Source: Halomonas sp.
GTDB taxonomy: Bacteria; Pseudomonadota; Gammaproteobacteria; Pseudomonadales; Halomonadaceae
NCBI GenBank assembly: GCA_018401555.1
Contig: JAGYKP010000104.1
Location: forward strand, 62,001 to 126,000
DNA length: 64,000 nucleotides
Direction of reading: 5' to 3'
Part shown: positions 48,548 to 59,538 of the stretch, piece after piece
Position numbering within the stretch: position 1 is the first letter of the stretch
Layout of the letters: every line of letters begins with the position of its first letter
Translations under genes and position numbers: made by a program
The notes under the pieces: model-generated
Seen by the model: only the letters and a program-made list of their open reading frames with translations
Databases searched by the model: none
What the model was told of the DNA's origin: nothing

Positions 48548-49934
48548 TCAGGGGCAACGGCAGGGGATCAGGGTGGTGGCGAGCAGCACCACGCAGAGCG
48601 CCGCGGAGACCCACATGGCGAGGTGGATCTCGCCGCCTTGCCGGTGGCCAGCTTGATCAGCACGTAGCTCAAAAAGCCGAAGGCGATCCCCAGGGTGATC
48701 GAGTAGGTCAGCGGCATCAGGATGATCGCCAGGAAGGCGGGGAAGGCCTCCTCGTAGTGGCTCCAGTCGATGCGGCCGATGGGCGAGAGCATGAACAGCC
48801 CCACCAGCACCAGCGCCGGGGCGGTGGCGATGCCGGGCACCAGCGAGAGCAGCGGCGACAGGAACAGGAAGGGCAGGAACAGCAGGGCGATGGTCACCGC
48901 CACCAGGCCGGTGCGCCCGCCCTGGGCGACGCCGGCACCGGACTCGATGAAGGTCTGGGCGGCGCTGGTGCCGAGCGGCGCGGCGATCATCGAGGCGAAG
49001 GCGTCCACCGTCATGGAGCGCTTGAGGTTGCGCGGGTTGCCGTCCTTGTCCTTGAGGTCCGCCGACTCCGATAGCGCCATGAAGCAGGAGAGGGCGTCGA
49101 AGAAGTTGGTGAACAGCATCACGAAGATGAAGGGCAGGTAGGCGACCTTGAGCGCCCCCAGATATCCACCTGCATCACCGCGCCGAAGTCGGGCCAGGCG
49201 GCCAGACCGCTCCACTCCACCACCATCTCGCCGCCCCACAGTCGACCCATGGGGGTGGCCAGCAGGGTGGTCAGGGCGATGCCCAGAATCAGGGCGCCGT
49301 TCATGCGCAGGATCACCATCACCGCGGTGGCCATCAGGCCGATGAAGAAGGTCACCAGGCCCGGGCCGAAGCTGCCCAGGGTCACCAGGGTAGCGTCGCT
49401 GCCGACGATGAAGCCGGCGTTCTTGAGCCCGATGAAGGTGATGAACAGCCCGATGCCGCAGGTGATGGCGTAGCGCAGCGAGGCGGGGATCGCCTCGATG
49501 ATCGCCTTGCGCACGTTGAACACCGCAAGCACGGCGAACAGCACCCCGGACCAGAAGACGCAGCCCAGGGCCACCTCCCAGGAAAGGCCGGCGCCCAGCA
49601 CCAGAGTGTAGGTGAACAGCGCGTTCATGCCCATGCCCGGGGCCACCAGGATGGGGTTGCGGGCGTAGAGGCCCATGGCCAGGCTGCTCATGAAGCTGAT
49701 CAGCACGGTGGCGGAGAGCGCCGCGGAGAAGGGGATGCCCGCCTCGGAGAGGATCGCCGGGTTGACCACAATGATGTACATCGAGGCCAGGAAGGTGGCG
49801 ATGCCGGCGAGTATCTCGGTCCTGAGGCTGGAGCCGCGTCGGCTGACGCCGAAGAAGCGGTCGAGCCAGGGGGCGTCGGAGACTGAGGCGGCGCTGGCCG
49901 CCTCTTCGTGCAGTGAGGAGGTCTCGGTCGTCAT
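48548..49934 (-). CDS. NCS2 purine permease, AzgA-like (frame-broken)
   Basis: Predicted adenine/guanine/hypoxanthine importer, about 460 residues with some 12 helices. It begins MTTETSSLHEEAASAASVSD. SLRTEILAGIATFLASMYII and APGMGMNALFTYTLVLGAGL are the AzgA signatures. Breaks near 49157 and 48645 join LFTNFFDALSCFMALSESAD and PLGTSAAQTFIESGAGVAQG, with an end LLATTLIPCRCP at 48548. It starts 32 bases after guaD and is the last gene of the xdh-gua operon, giving substrate uptake for the pathway. Confidence 0.88.
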
Positions 49935-49966
49935 GTCGAACCCATTGTTGTTGTGAATGAAATTTA

Positions 49967-51289
49967 TCAGTCGGCGTCGCGGCGGTGCTGGAGCCGCCCG
50001 CCGGCCCAGGTCTCGGCCACGCAGCGATCGTCGCCCATCATCATCAGCGCGAAGAGGGTCTCGGCCAGGCTCCGGCTGCGTGCGGTGCGCCGCGCCAGTA
50101 GCGGTGTGGCGGCGGGGTCGAGGACCACCAGGTCGGCGTCCATGCCCGGCGCCAGGCGGCCGATGCGGTCATCCAGCGACAGAGCCCGGGCGTTGCCCAG
50201 GGTCAGCCCAAAGAGCCCCTGCCAGGCGGTGAGTGGTTGGCCGCGCAGCTGGCCCACCTGGTAGGCGGCCTTCAGCGTGGCGAGCCCCGAGAGGTCGGTG
50301 CCGCCGCCCACGTCGCTGGCGTAGGTGACGTTGAGCGCCATCTCCCGGGCGGCCTGGCGGTCGAAGAGCCCGCTGCCCAGGAAGAGGTTGGAGCTGGGGC
50401 AGAAGGCGAGGTTGGCGCCGCGCTCGGCGAGCCGCCCGCGCATCTCCTGGTCCAGGTGGATGCCGTGGGCGAAGGTGCTGCGCGGGCCCACCAGGCCGGA
50501 CTGCTCGTAGACCTCCAGGTAGTCGCGGCTGCCGGGGAAGAGCTCGGCCACCCAGTCGAGCTCTCCGGTGTTCTCGGCCAGGTGGGTCTGCAGCCAGAGG
50601 CTCGCGTCGTTGCGCAGCAGCGCCCCGGTGGCGTCGAGCTGCTCGCGGGTGGAGGTGGGGGCGAAGCGCGGGGTCAGGCTGTAGCCCAGGCGCCCCTTGC
50701 CGTGCCAGTCGCCGATCAGCCGCTCGCTGTCGCGGATGCCGCCCACGACGTCGTCGGTGAGCCCTTCGGGTGCGTTGCGGTCCATCAGCACCTTGCCGGC
50801 CAGCATGCAGAGGCCACGGCGGTGACTGGCGGCGAGGAAGGCGTCCACCGAGGCGGGGTGGCTCGAGCAGAACACCTGGGCGGTGGTGGTGCCGACCCGC
50901 TGCAGCTCGTCGAGGAAGGCCTCGGAGAGCGCGGCGGCGTGGTCAGGGTCGGCGAAGCGCAGCTCCTCGGGGAAGGTGTAGTCGTTCAGCCAGTCGAGCA
51001 GCTGACGCCCGTAGGAGGCGATGATCTCCAACTGCACGTAGTGGACATGGCTGTCGATGAAACCGGGGGTGATCAGCTTGCCGCGGTGGTCGACCACCTC
51101 GATGCCGGGGGGCAGCGCGGCCGCCAGGGTGGCGTAGTCGTCGATGGCCTTGATCCGGCCGTTCTCGATCCACACGGCGCCATCGGTGTGGTGGCGCACG
51201 CTGCCCGGCGCCGGGGTGTCGTCGTCGCCGGGGTCGGCATCGAAGCTCAGCAGTTCGGCGCGCAGCACGCGCGAGTCTGTCGTCGTCAT
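49967..51289 (-). CDS. guaD: Guanine deaminase
   Basis: 440 residues, zinc amidohydrolase converting guanine to xanthine. The start at ATG 51289 gives MTTTDSRVLRAELLSFDADP. Metal ligands His81 and His83 are in PGFIDSHVHYVQLEIIASYG. QTHLAEN supplies the next His-Glu, and YASDVGGGTDLS the Asp. SSHPASVDAFL and FCPSSNLFLGSGLFD are typical of GuaD. It is intact. It lies about 150 bases downstream of xdhC and upstream of the permease; its product xanthine is the substrate of the xdh gene products. Confidence 0.94.
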   Translation of the reverse strand: MTTTDSRVLRAELLSFDADPGDDDTPAPGSVRHHTDGAVWIENGRIKAIDDYATLAAALPPGIEVVDHRGKLITPGFIDSHVHYVQLEIIASYGRQLLDWLNDYTFPEELRFADPDHAAALSEAFLDELQRVGTTTAQVFCSSHPASVDAFLAASHRRGLCMLAGKVLMDRNAPEGLTDDVVGGIRDSERLIGDWHGKGRLGYSLTPRFAPTSTREQLDATGALLRNDASLWLQTHLAENTGELDWVAELFPGSRDYLEVYEQSGLVGPRSTFAHGIHLDQEMRGRLAERGANLAFCPSSNLFLGSGLFDRQAAREMALNVTYASDVGGGTDLSGLATLKAAYQVGQLRGQPLTAWQGLFGLTLGNARALSLDDRIGRLAPGMDADLVVLDPAATPLLARRTARSRSLAETLFALMMMGDDRCVAETWAGGRLQHRRDAD

Positions 51290-51441
51290 GGTGTCGAGCT
51301 CATCATCTGGTGTCAGCGGGGCTGATCCGGCGGCAGGCCCCGAAGTGTCGGACCATCGAGGAGGCGCTGTGAATACTTCCTTGTACGCTACCGACGCCAT
51401 CCCTGGCGTAGGACCTCCTCTTCGCCCTGCCCCCGGCGCCC

Positions 51442-52298
51442 CTAGGTTCCGGGGGTAGCCCTTTTGAAAGTGGCCCTCAGCACGGCAGGAGACAGGCCGC
51501 GCTGGTCGGGGTGTTTGGCCTCGGCGGTCAGCGGCAGCAGCTCGGCGAGGGTGGCCAGCGAGATGGCGTAGGGGCGCTTGTCGCCGCCGGAGTCGCCGAT
51601 CGGGCAGCGCACCCTGGCGAGCGTCTCGGCGCCGTGGCCGGCCTCAATCAGCCGCGAGCGGAAGCTGGCCCACTTGCTTTGTGATCCGATCAGGCCGAGG
51701 GAGGCGCACGCTTCTCCTCGACGCAGCAGCGCGTCCACCAGGGCGCGGTCCTCGGCGTGGTCGTGGGTCATCACCAGGGCGTGGCTGCCGGCGGGCAGCT
51801 CCGCCACGGCGGCGGCCGGGTCCGTGGTGCGATGGCGGCTCAGGCGCGGGATCTCGTCTGCCCACGTCGGGAAGGCGTCGTCGCGGCTGTCGTGCCAGAG
51901 GAGGCGCCACCCCAGGGGCTCGGCGAGCCGCACGATCTCGCGGCCGACGTGGCCGGCGCCGAACAGCGCCAGGGTCACGGGGCTGCCCGGGAAGACCTCG
52001 AGCAGCACGTTGACGAAGCCGCCGCAGCACTGTCCGCTGCGTCCGCCGAGGCTGAAGGCCTCGAGACTCATCCCGGTGTCGCCGTGCTCCAGGCGGCGGC
52101 GGGCCGCCTCGATGGTCTGCCACTCGGAAGGTGCCGCCGCCCAGGGTGTCGAAGACGGCATCCGCGGTGATCACCATCCGCGCCCCGGGCTCCCGGGGGT
52201 GGAGCCGGCGCTGGTCACCTGGGTGGCCAGGGCGTGGGGCACCCCTCGCGCTGCAGCCGGTGCAGGGCGGCGTGCCAGCTCTCGGCGTGGGCGCTCAT
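51442..52298 (-). CDS. xdhC: Xanthine dehydrogenase accessory protein XdhC (frame-broken)
   Basis: Binds and sulfurates the molybdenum cofactor and inserts it into XdhB. The start at ATG 52298 (MSAHAESWHAALHRLQREGC) overlaps the xdhB stop. Shifts near 52238 and 52132 connect TSAGSTPREPGARMVITADA to the intact remainder. The latter has LGGRSGQCCGGFVNVLLEVF (CCGG motif) and a Rossmann-type GAGHVGREIVRLAEPLG. The end is RATFKRATPGT. Its place after xdhB fits the usual xdhABC order. Confidence 0.9.
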
Positions 52299-54760
52299 GG
52301 CGTCGACTCCCCGCGGCGGCGCAGCGCCTCGGCGGCCATCAATACCCGCTCCGGGGTGGCCGGGGGTATCGAGTCGCGGTGCCTCCCGGTAGTCGGTGAG
52401 GCTCGCCAGGGCGTCGCGCAGCGCCGACCACACCGAGATGGCCAGCATGAAGGGTGGCTCGCCCACCGCCTTGGAGCGGTAGAGGCTGGCCATGGAGTTG
52501 GGATGGCCCTCCAACAGCGCGACGTTGAAGCGCGGCGGCAGGTCACCGAAGGTGGGGATCTTGTAGGTGGCGGGGCCATCGGAGATCAGTCGTCCGCCCT
52601 CGTTCCAGCGAAGCTCCTCGCTGGTCAGCCAGCCCATGCCCTGGATGAAGCCGCCCTCGACCTGGCCGGCGTCGATGGCCGGATTGAGGGAGTCCCCCAC
52701 GTCGTGGAGGATGTCGACTCCCTCCACCCGGTACTCGCCGCTCAGGGTGTCCACGCGCACCTCGGCCACCGCGGCGCCGAAGGCATAGTAGTAGAAGGGG
52801 CGCCCCTGGCCGGTCTGGCGGTCGTAGTGGATGAGCGGGTGGCGTAGAAGCCCTTCTCGGAGAGCGAGACGCGTCCGAAGTAGGCCGTCTGCACCAGTTC
52901 GCCCCAGGGGATGCGCCGCTGGCTCTCGCCGATGCCCGCCACCAGGGCGCCGTCCTCCAGACGCATGCCCTCGCGGTCGAGTTCATAGTGCTCGGCGGCG
53001 AAGTCGAACAGCCGTGCCTTGAGCGTCAGGCAGGCGTCGCGGGCGGCCATGCCGTTGAGGTCGGCGCCGCTGGAGGCGGCGGTGGGCGAGGTGTTGGGCA
53101 CCTTGTCGGTACGCGTGGCGGTGATGCGCACCGCGTCGAGGTCCAGCGCCAGCTCCCGGGCCACCACCTGGCAGATCTTGGTGTGCAGGCCCTGGCCCAT
53201 CTCGGTGCCGCCGTGGTTGATCTGCACGCTGCCGTCGGTATAGACGTGGAGCAGGGCCCCCGCCTGGTTGAGGTGCTGGGCGGTGAAGGAGATGCCGAAC
53301 TTCACCGGGGTGAGCGCCAGGCCGCGCTTGACCACCGGGCTCTGGGCGTTGAAGGCGGCGATCTCGCGGCGCCGTGCCCAGTAGTCGCTGCTCGCCTCCA
53401 GCCGCTCCACCAGCTCATGCAGCAGGCCGAGCTGCTCCACGCTCTGGCCGTAGTGGGTGATGTCGCGACCCTGGCGATAGAGGTTGCGCTTGCGGATGGT
53501 CAGCGGGTCCTCGCCCACGCGCCGGGCGATGTCGTCCATGGCCGCTTCGATCACCATCATCCCCTGGGGGCCGCCGAAGCCGCGGAAGGCGGTGTTGGAG
53601 GCGAAATGGGTGCGCGCCCGATGGCCGGTGACCCGCGCCTGGCCCAGGGAGTAGGCGTTGTCGGCGTGGAACATGGCGCGGTCGACGATGGCATCCGACA
53701 GGTCCGGCGAGTAGCCGCAGTCACCGATCACCGTGATCTCGCCGCCCTGGATCACGCCCTGCGCGTCCACTCCCAGCCGATAGCGGTTGTGGAAGGGGTG
53801 GCGCTTGCCGGTGACCCGCATGTCCTCGCCGCGGGGCAGGCGCAGCTTGGCCGCGCGGCCGGTGCGCCGGCTGATCAGGGCGGCCACGCAGGCCCAGGGC
53901 GAGGCCTGGGTCTCCTTGCCGCCGAAGCCGCCGCCCATGCGGCGCACCTCCACGGTGACCGCATGCAGGGGCACCCCCAGCACCTCGGCGACCAGCTTCT
54001 GGGTCTCGCTGGGGTGCTGGTTGGAGGTGTGCACCACCACGCCCTCGTCCTCGGTGGGGGTGACCAGGCAGGCCTGACCCTCCAGGTAGAAGTGCTCCTG
54101 GCCGCCGACGAACTGCTCGCCGGTCACCGTCAGTGCGGCGTCCTCCAGGCTGGCCGCCCAGTCGCCGCGCTCCTGTATGTGGGTGGGGCGCACGAACTCG
54201 CCGCGCTCGGCGGCGGCCACCGGGTCGAGGCTCGCCGGCTGCTCGTCGATCTCCACGACGCCGGCATCAAACGCCGCCTTCACCGCCTCCCGGGCGGCGC
54301 GATGGCTCTCGGCGGCCACCGCGAAGAGCACCTGGCCGGCGTAGCTGATCTCCTCATCAACGAAGAGCGGATCGCCGGGGAAGACCGGGCCGATGTCGGT
54401 GTGGCCGGGCACGTCGTGAAAGCCCACGGCGTCCACCACGCCGGGCAGGGCGCGGACCCGGTCGAGGTCGAGGCGCCTCAGCCGCCCATGGGCCACCGGC
54501 GAGAGGGCGAGCGCCAGGTGCAGGTAGTCCGCTGGCACCTGGAGGTCGTCGATATAGGCGGCCCGGCCGGTGACGTGCTTGATGGCACTCTCGTGGGCGC
54601 GGGCGCTGCCGGCGCCGCCCTGGCCCAGGGTCTCCCGGGCGACGGGGCCCGAGCCCTGGATGCGTCCCTCGAGGTCGCGGCGCGCCGCGGCGGCGTCGGT
54701 GTCGAGGTCGACGTGACGGGTGTCGGGCGCCTTGGTGGAAAGCCTAGTGAGCGTACGCAT
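52295..54760 (-). CDS. xdhB: Xanthine dehydrogenase, molybdopterin subunit XdhB (frame-broken)
   Basis: Large catalytic subunit, about 820 residues, hydroxylating hypoxanthine and xanthine at the molybdenum centre. Key segments are GGQEHFYLEGQACLVTPTED, VRRMGGGFGGKETQASPWAC, NTAFRGFGGPQGMMVIEAAM and TAASSGADLNGMAARDACLT. The frame changes near 52845 and again near 52375. The joined end is ATPERVLMAAEALRRRGEST-P with its stop overlapping xdhC. The start at ATG 54760 overlaps the end of xdhA by 17 bases. Confidence 0.93.
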
Positions 54761-56242
54761 CGAGCATCACCTCCCGGGCGCTGGTGGAAGTCGTGTCCTG
54801 GTCGTCGGCGGTCACCACCAGGCGCAGGCGTTCGAGCAGGTTGGCGGCGGAGAGGCGGCGGTAGTCGGCGCTGCCACGCACGTCGCTCATGGGCTGGAAG
54901 TCCTCCGCCAGCGGCGGCACGGGCCGCCGCAAAGGCCGCCTCGCTGGGGGACTGCCCCTCCAGCGTCGCCTCGGCGGCCGCGGCGCGTTGCAGGTATGGC
55001 CGCCATGCCGCCGAAGGCGAGGCGCACGTCGCGCAGCACGCCCTCCTCGATCCGCCAGGCGAAGGCGCCGAGCACCGCGGAAATGTCGTCTTCGCGCCGC
55101 TTGGAGAGCTTCCAGACCTTGAGGTGTCGTTCGGGCTCGGTGCGCGGCAGGAAGATGGCGCGGATCACCTCACCTTCTCGAAGCGCGGTCTTCTTGTAGT
55201 CGAGGAAGAAGTCGTCGAGGGGCAGCTCGCGCTCGGCCATTCCATCACCGTCTCGGGGCCCGCCAGCCATAGCCGCGCGCCCAGGGCGAGCAGCACCGGC
55301 GGGGTGTCGCCGATGGGGGAGGCGTTGGCGATGTTGCCGCCCAGGGTGCCGCGGTTGCGCACCTGGGCCGAGCCCAGACGATGCAGCAGGTGGGCGAACG
55401 CCGGGTAGTGCTCGGCGAACAGCGGCTCCAGGCGCGCGTACGTCACCGCGCCGCCAGATCCACCAGCCGGCACGGCCGTCCTCGAGGGTGGTTTCCTCGA
55501 GGGCGGCGAGCTCATCCACCCGGGTGATGTCCACCACCCGCGGGAAGCGCGCCAGGCGCTGGGTCACCTCGAGCCACAGGTCGGTGCCGCCGGCGACGAT
55601 CGGCGCCTCGGGGTGGGCACGGCGCTCGGCGATCAGCGCCTCCAGAGTCGTGGGCTGGATGAAGGCGGCCTCGGGCGTCGCCTCCGTCGCCGGGGCCGCG
55701 GCGTCCGGCGACGGTCGAGCCACCCGTGACGCGCCTCTGGGTGAGTCGCCCATGGCCAGCGCCGCGTCGCGGATCGGGCGGTAGCCGGTGCAGCGGCAGA
55801 GGTTGCCGCCCAGCGCGGCCTCCAGGCGCTCCGGGGTCAGGGGCGCCGGACGCTCTCCATCTTCCTGTCGCTGGCTTTCATGCAGGGTGAATAGCGACAT
55901 CACGATGCCCGGGGTGCAGAAGCCGCACTGGCTGCCGTGGTGCTCCACCATGGCAGCCTGGGCGGGGTGCAGGGTCTCGCCCCGGGCCAGGCCCTCCACG
56001 GTGACCAGGGCACGGCCCTGGAGCTGGTGGGCCGGGGTGATGCAGGCGTTGGCGGCGTGGTAGCGGGTCTTGCCAGCGGCATCGCCCTCGCCGATAGCCA
56101 CCGTACAGGCGCCGCAGTCGCCGGAGGCGCAGCCCTCCTTGGTGCCGGTCTGGCCCAGGGTGTCGCGCAGGAGCTCGAGCACGCTGGTGTCGGGCGAGGC
56201 CTCGCACCGGCGGGGCTGCCCGTTGAGCAGGAAGTCGATCAT
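54744..56242 (-). CDS. xdhA: Xanthine dehydrogenase, 2Fe-2S/FAD subunit XdhA (frame-broken)
   Basis: Small subunit passing electrons from the molybdenum site through two 2Fe-2S clusters to FAD and NAD+. The start at ATG 56242 gives MIDFLLNGQPRRCEASPDTS. Cluster ligands are CASGDCGAC (Cys38, 43, 46) with Cys67, and the second cluster CGFC...CRC (QCGFCTPGIVMSLFTLHESQ; GGNLCRCTGYRPIRDAALAM). The FAD domain shows VAGGTDLWLEVTQRLARFPR and GTLGGNIANASPIGDTPPVL. Shifts are near 55452, 55240, 55000 and 54925, ending EVMLDAYAH at 54744. It is the first gene of the operon, with a RutR-like operator upstream. Confidence 0.92.
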
Positions 56243-56318
56243 CGCCTTGTCTCTGTTGTTGATTGCGACTCGTTGTTGCGACCGTCGATCGCGTCAGGGA
56301 TTCGTCTCAGGAAGCTTC

Positions 56319-56334
56319 TTGACCATTCGGTCAG
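56319..56334. promoter_or_regulatory. RutR-like operator between xdhA and its TetR-type regulator
   Basis: TTGACCATTCGGTCAG is close to the E. coli RutR box TTGACCA-NN-TGGTCAA (12 of 14 fixed positions). It lies 77 bases upstream of xdhA and 97 bases before the regulator start, so one site could control both divergent units. Confidence 0.65.
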
Positions 56335-56430
56335 GAATAATCTCAGCATGGTCCAGATACCAGTGCTTTGCAAGCTTCCGGGGCATGCGGCAAACTCGCC
56401 GCAACCTTTCATATGGTCAGGAGACGCTTG

Positions 56431-57102
56431 ATGAGCCAGGGCGATGTCCCCGCGAACCCCAGGGTGGAAGGTGGCAATGGCGCCACCCGGGAGCGCAACG
56501 AGCGCGAGATCCTGGCCGCCGCCGAGCGGGTCTTCGCCGCCCACGGCTACCGAGGCGCCAGCCTGGCTGATATCGCCGAGCAGGCGGGGCTGCCCAAGTC
56601 CAACGTGCTCTACTACATGGGCAGCAAGCGGGGCCTCTACGTTCGCCTGCTGGAGCGGATGATGGCGCGCTGGAACGCCCTGCTCGACGACATCTCGGTG
56701 GACGACGACCCGGCCGAGGTGCTGGAGGCGTTCATCCGCAGCAAGATGCAGCTCTCACGGCGCCATCCCGAGGGCTCGCGGCTGTTCGCCGCCGAGATCC
56801 TCGGCGGCGCCCCCTTCCTGCAGGAGTACCTGCGCGGGGACCTGCGCGACTGGGTGCAGGCGCGCGCGGCGATCTTCCGCCAGTGGGCCGAGCGTGGCCT
56901 GATGGATCCGGTGGATCCGGTATGGCTGATCTTCCTGATCTGGTCGGCCACCCAGCACTACGCCGACTTCGAGGCCCAGGTGCTCGGCATCACCGACCGC
57001 GAGTCGCTCAGCGACGCCGACGTGGAGGCGATCACCGCCTTCCTGACCCGGGTGATCCTCAAGGGGTGCGGCGTCAGGCCGCGCACCGAGCCGGCCGTCT
57101 GA
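56431..57102 (+). CDS. TetR-family regulator, RutR-like
   Basis: 223 residues. The N-terminal helix-turn-helix (about 22-70) reads ILAAAERVFAAHGYRGASLA-DIAEQAGLPKSNVLYYMGSK. The long C-terminal domain contains EGSRLFAAEILGGAPFLQEY and is of the YcdC/RutR type (TetR_C_3). E. coli RutR binds uracil and thymine and governs pyrimidine and purine breakdown genes. Its place divergent from xdhABC-guaD-permease and the nearby RutR-like palindrome make it the likely local repressor. The ligand could be a purine or pyrimidine. The ATG at 56431 follows CAGGAG. It is intact. Confidence 0.88.
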   Translation: MSQGDVPANPRVEGGNGATRERNEREILAAAERVFAAHGYRGASLADIAEQAGLPKSNVLYYMGSKRGLYVRLLERMMARWNALLDDISVDDDPAEVLEAFIRSKMQLSRRHPEGSRLFAAEILGGAPFLQEYLRGDLRDWVQARAAIFRQWAERGLMDPVDPVWLIFLIWSATQHYADFEAQVLGITDRESLSDADVEAITAFLTRVILKGCGVRPRTEPAV

Positions 57103-57110
57103 AGCACCGC

Positions 57111-59538
57111 ATGTCACTTCCCATCGAGTCCCGTCTCCCAGCGATCCAGGCGGCCCTGGCCGATCATCCCCGCGCACTGCTGGTGGCCGAACCCGGCGCC
57201 GGCAAGACCACCCGGGTGCCGCTTGCGCTGCTCGATTCGCCCTGGGCCCGCCAGGGCCGGCTGCTGCTTCTGGAGCCGCGGCGGGTCGCGGCGCGCCTGG
57301 CCGCCGGCTTCATGGCCGAGAGCCTGGGCGAGCGCGTCGGGGAGACCGTTGGCTACCGCATGCGCGGCGAGAGTCGCGTCGGCCCGCACACCCGCCTGGA
57401 GGTGGTCACCCAGGGGGTGCTGACCCGGATGCTGCAGGAGGACCCGCTGCTCGAGGGCGTGGCCGGCATCCTCTTCGACGAGTTCCACGAGCGCAGCCTG
57501 GAGGCGGACCTGGGCCTCGCGCTGGCCCTGGACGCCCAGTCGGTGCGCGATGACCTGCGCCTGCTGGTGATGTCCGCCACCCTGGATGTCGAGACCCTGC
57601 TCGACGTGCTGGGTGGCGAGACCCCGGTGATCGACTGCCCCGGGCGCAGCTTCCCCGTCGAGACCCGCCACCGCGCCCTCACTGCACGCGAAGACACCGC
57701 GTCCCAGCAGGCCCGGGCGCTGCTCAGAGGCCATGGCCGGAGCAGGCAGGCGATGCCCTGGTGATCCTGCCCGGGGTGGCGGAGATCCGCCGGCTGGCCC
57801 AGGAGCTCGCCGGCCGGGCGCCCGGCTTGCCGTGATGGAGCTGCACGGCAGGCTGCCCCTGGAGGCGCAGCGCCGCGCCCTGCGCCCGGACCCCGAGGGG
57901 CGGCGGGTGGTGCTGGCCACCGCCATCGCCGAGTCCAGTGTCACCGTGGATGGCGTGCGCCTGGTGGTGGATGCAGGTCAGGAGCGGCTGCCGGTGTTCC
58001 AGCCCAGGAGCGGCCTGACCCGGCTGGAGACCCGTCGCGTCAACCGCGCCAGCGCCGACCAGCGCCGCGGTCGCGCCGGCCGCCAGGGGCCGGGCCTGTG
58101 CCTGCGGCTGTGGGCCGAGGAACAGCCGCTGGTTCCCCATGGCGAGCCTGAGATCCGCCAGGCCGATCTGGCGCCGCTCGCCTTCGAGCTGGCCCGCTGG
58201 GGCATCACCGACCCGGCAAGCCTCGCCTGGGTGACCCCGCCACCCGCCGCGGCGCTGGCCGCCGGGCGCGACCTGCTGCATCGCCTGGGCCTGCTGGACG
58301 ACGCCTTTCACCTGACCGAACTGGGGCGCTCCGCCGCCCGCTGGCCCACCCACCCACGCCTGGCGACGATGCTGGAGCGCGCCTTCGAACTCGACGCAGT
58401 GGCGCTGGCCTGTGCCCTGGTGGCGCTCCTGGAGGAGCGCAGTGGCGACGAGGAGCGCGACCTGGAGCGGGCGCTGCAGTCGCGGCTGCGCGAGCCCCGC
58501 AGATATCGCCAGTGGTGTCGCGATGCCGAGCGCCTGGCCCGGATCGCCGGCGTGCCCTCGAGATGGCGAGCCTGGCTCCGCTGGGGGAGCTGCTGGCCAT
58601 CGCCTACCCGGAGCGTATCGCCCAACGCCTGGACGCCCCGGGCCGCTTTCGCCTGGCTTCTGGGGGACTGGCGACCCTGCCCGAGGCGCACCCCCTGGCC
58701 CACGCCGAGCTGCTGGTGGCCGCCGAGCTCTCCGGCGAGGCGAGCGGGGCGCGGATCTTCCGGGCGGTGGCGCTGGATGTCGCCCGGCTTGAGGCGCTCT
58801 ATCCCGAGTGCGCCGAATGGCGGGCGCATCTCGAGTGGTCCGACGAGCAGGGCCGCCTCGTCGGCGAGCAGGTGCGCGGCCTGGGGGCCGTGGTGCTCGG
58901 AACGCCGCCCGCTCCAGCGGCTGCCCGCCGAGGCGGTGCGCGAGGCCCTGCTCGAGGCACTGCGCCGCCGCGGCCTGCCGCGGGACGAGTCACTCACCCA
59001 GCTGCGCGGCCGCCTGGCGCTGCTGCGCGGAGCCCTGGGAGATGACTGGCCGGACGCCAGCGAGGAAGCGCTGCTCGCGACCCTCGCGAGCTGGCTGGGA
59101 CCGCACCTCGACGGCATCACGCGCCTGGAGGCCGTGGGCGCCTGCCGCTCTCGCGTCTGCTGCTGGATACCCTCGACTGGCCGCTGCGTGCCCGTCTCGA
59201 CGAGCTCGCCCCCGGAGCGCCTGACGGTGCCCAGCGGCGCCCGTCATCAGGTCGACTATGCCCCCTGCCTGGAGGACCAGCCGCCGGTGCTGGCGGTGAA
59301 ACTGCAGGAGTGCTTCGGCTGGCACGCCTCGCCGCTGGTGGCCGACGGGCGCGTGGCGGTGCTGCTGCATCTGCTCTCGCCGGCGCGCCGACCGCTGCAG
59401 GTCACCGCCGATCTGGCGAGCTTCTGGGCGGGCGGCTATGCCGAGGTGCGCCGCGAGATGAGGGGGCGTTACCCCAAGCACCCCTGGCCTGCGGACCCCG
59501 CTACCGCCGAGGCCACCGCCCGCACCAAGCGTCGTTAG
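57111..59538 (+). CDS. hrpB: ATP-dependent helicase HrpB (frame-broken)
   Basis: DEAH-box RNA helicase of about 800 residues. The start at ATG 57111 gives MSLPIESRLPAIQAALADHP. Motifs in order: AEPGAGKTTRVPLALL (I), LEPRRVAARLAA (Ia), LFDEFHERSLEADL (II), VMSATLD (III), VLATAIAESSVTVDGVRLVV (V) and QRRGRAGRQGPGLCLRLW (VI). The HrpB-specific C-terminus reads GARHQVDY and MRGRYPKHPWPADPATAEAT. Shifts are near 57735, 57828, 58560, 58905, 59148 and 59215. It follows the TetR-type gene by 8 bases. The cellular role of HrpB is unclear. RNA substrates are inferred from the family. Confidence 0.92.

Noticed and set aside
52988..55408. An 806-codon plus-strand frame over xdhB/xdhA
   Set aside because: Antisense shadow of well-supported xanthine dehydrogenase genes.
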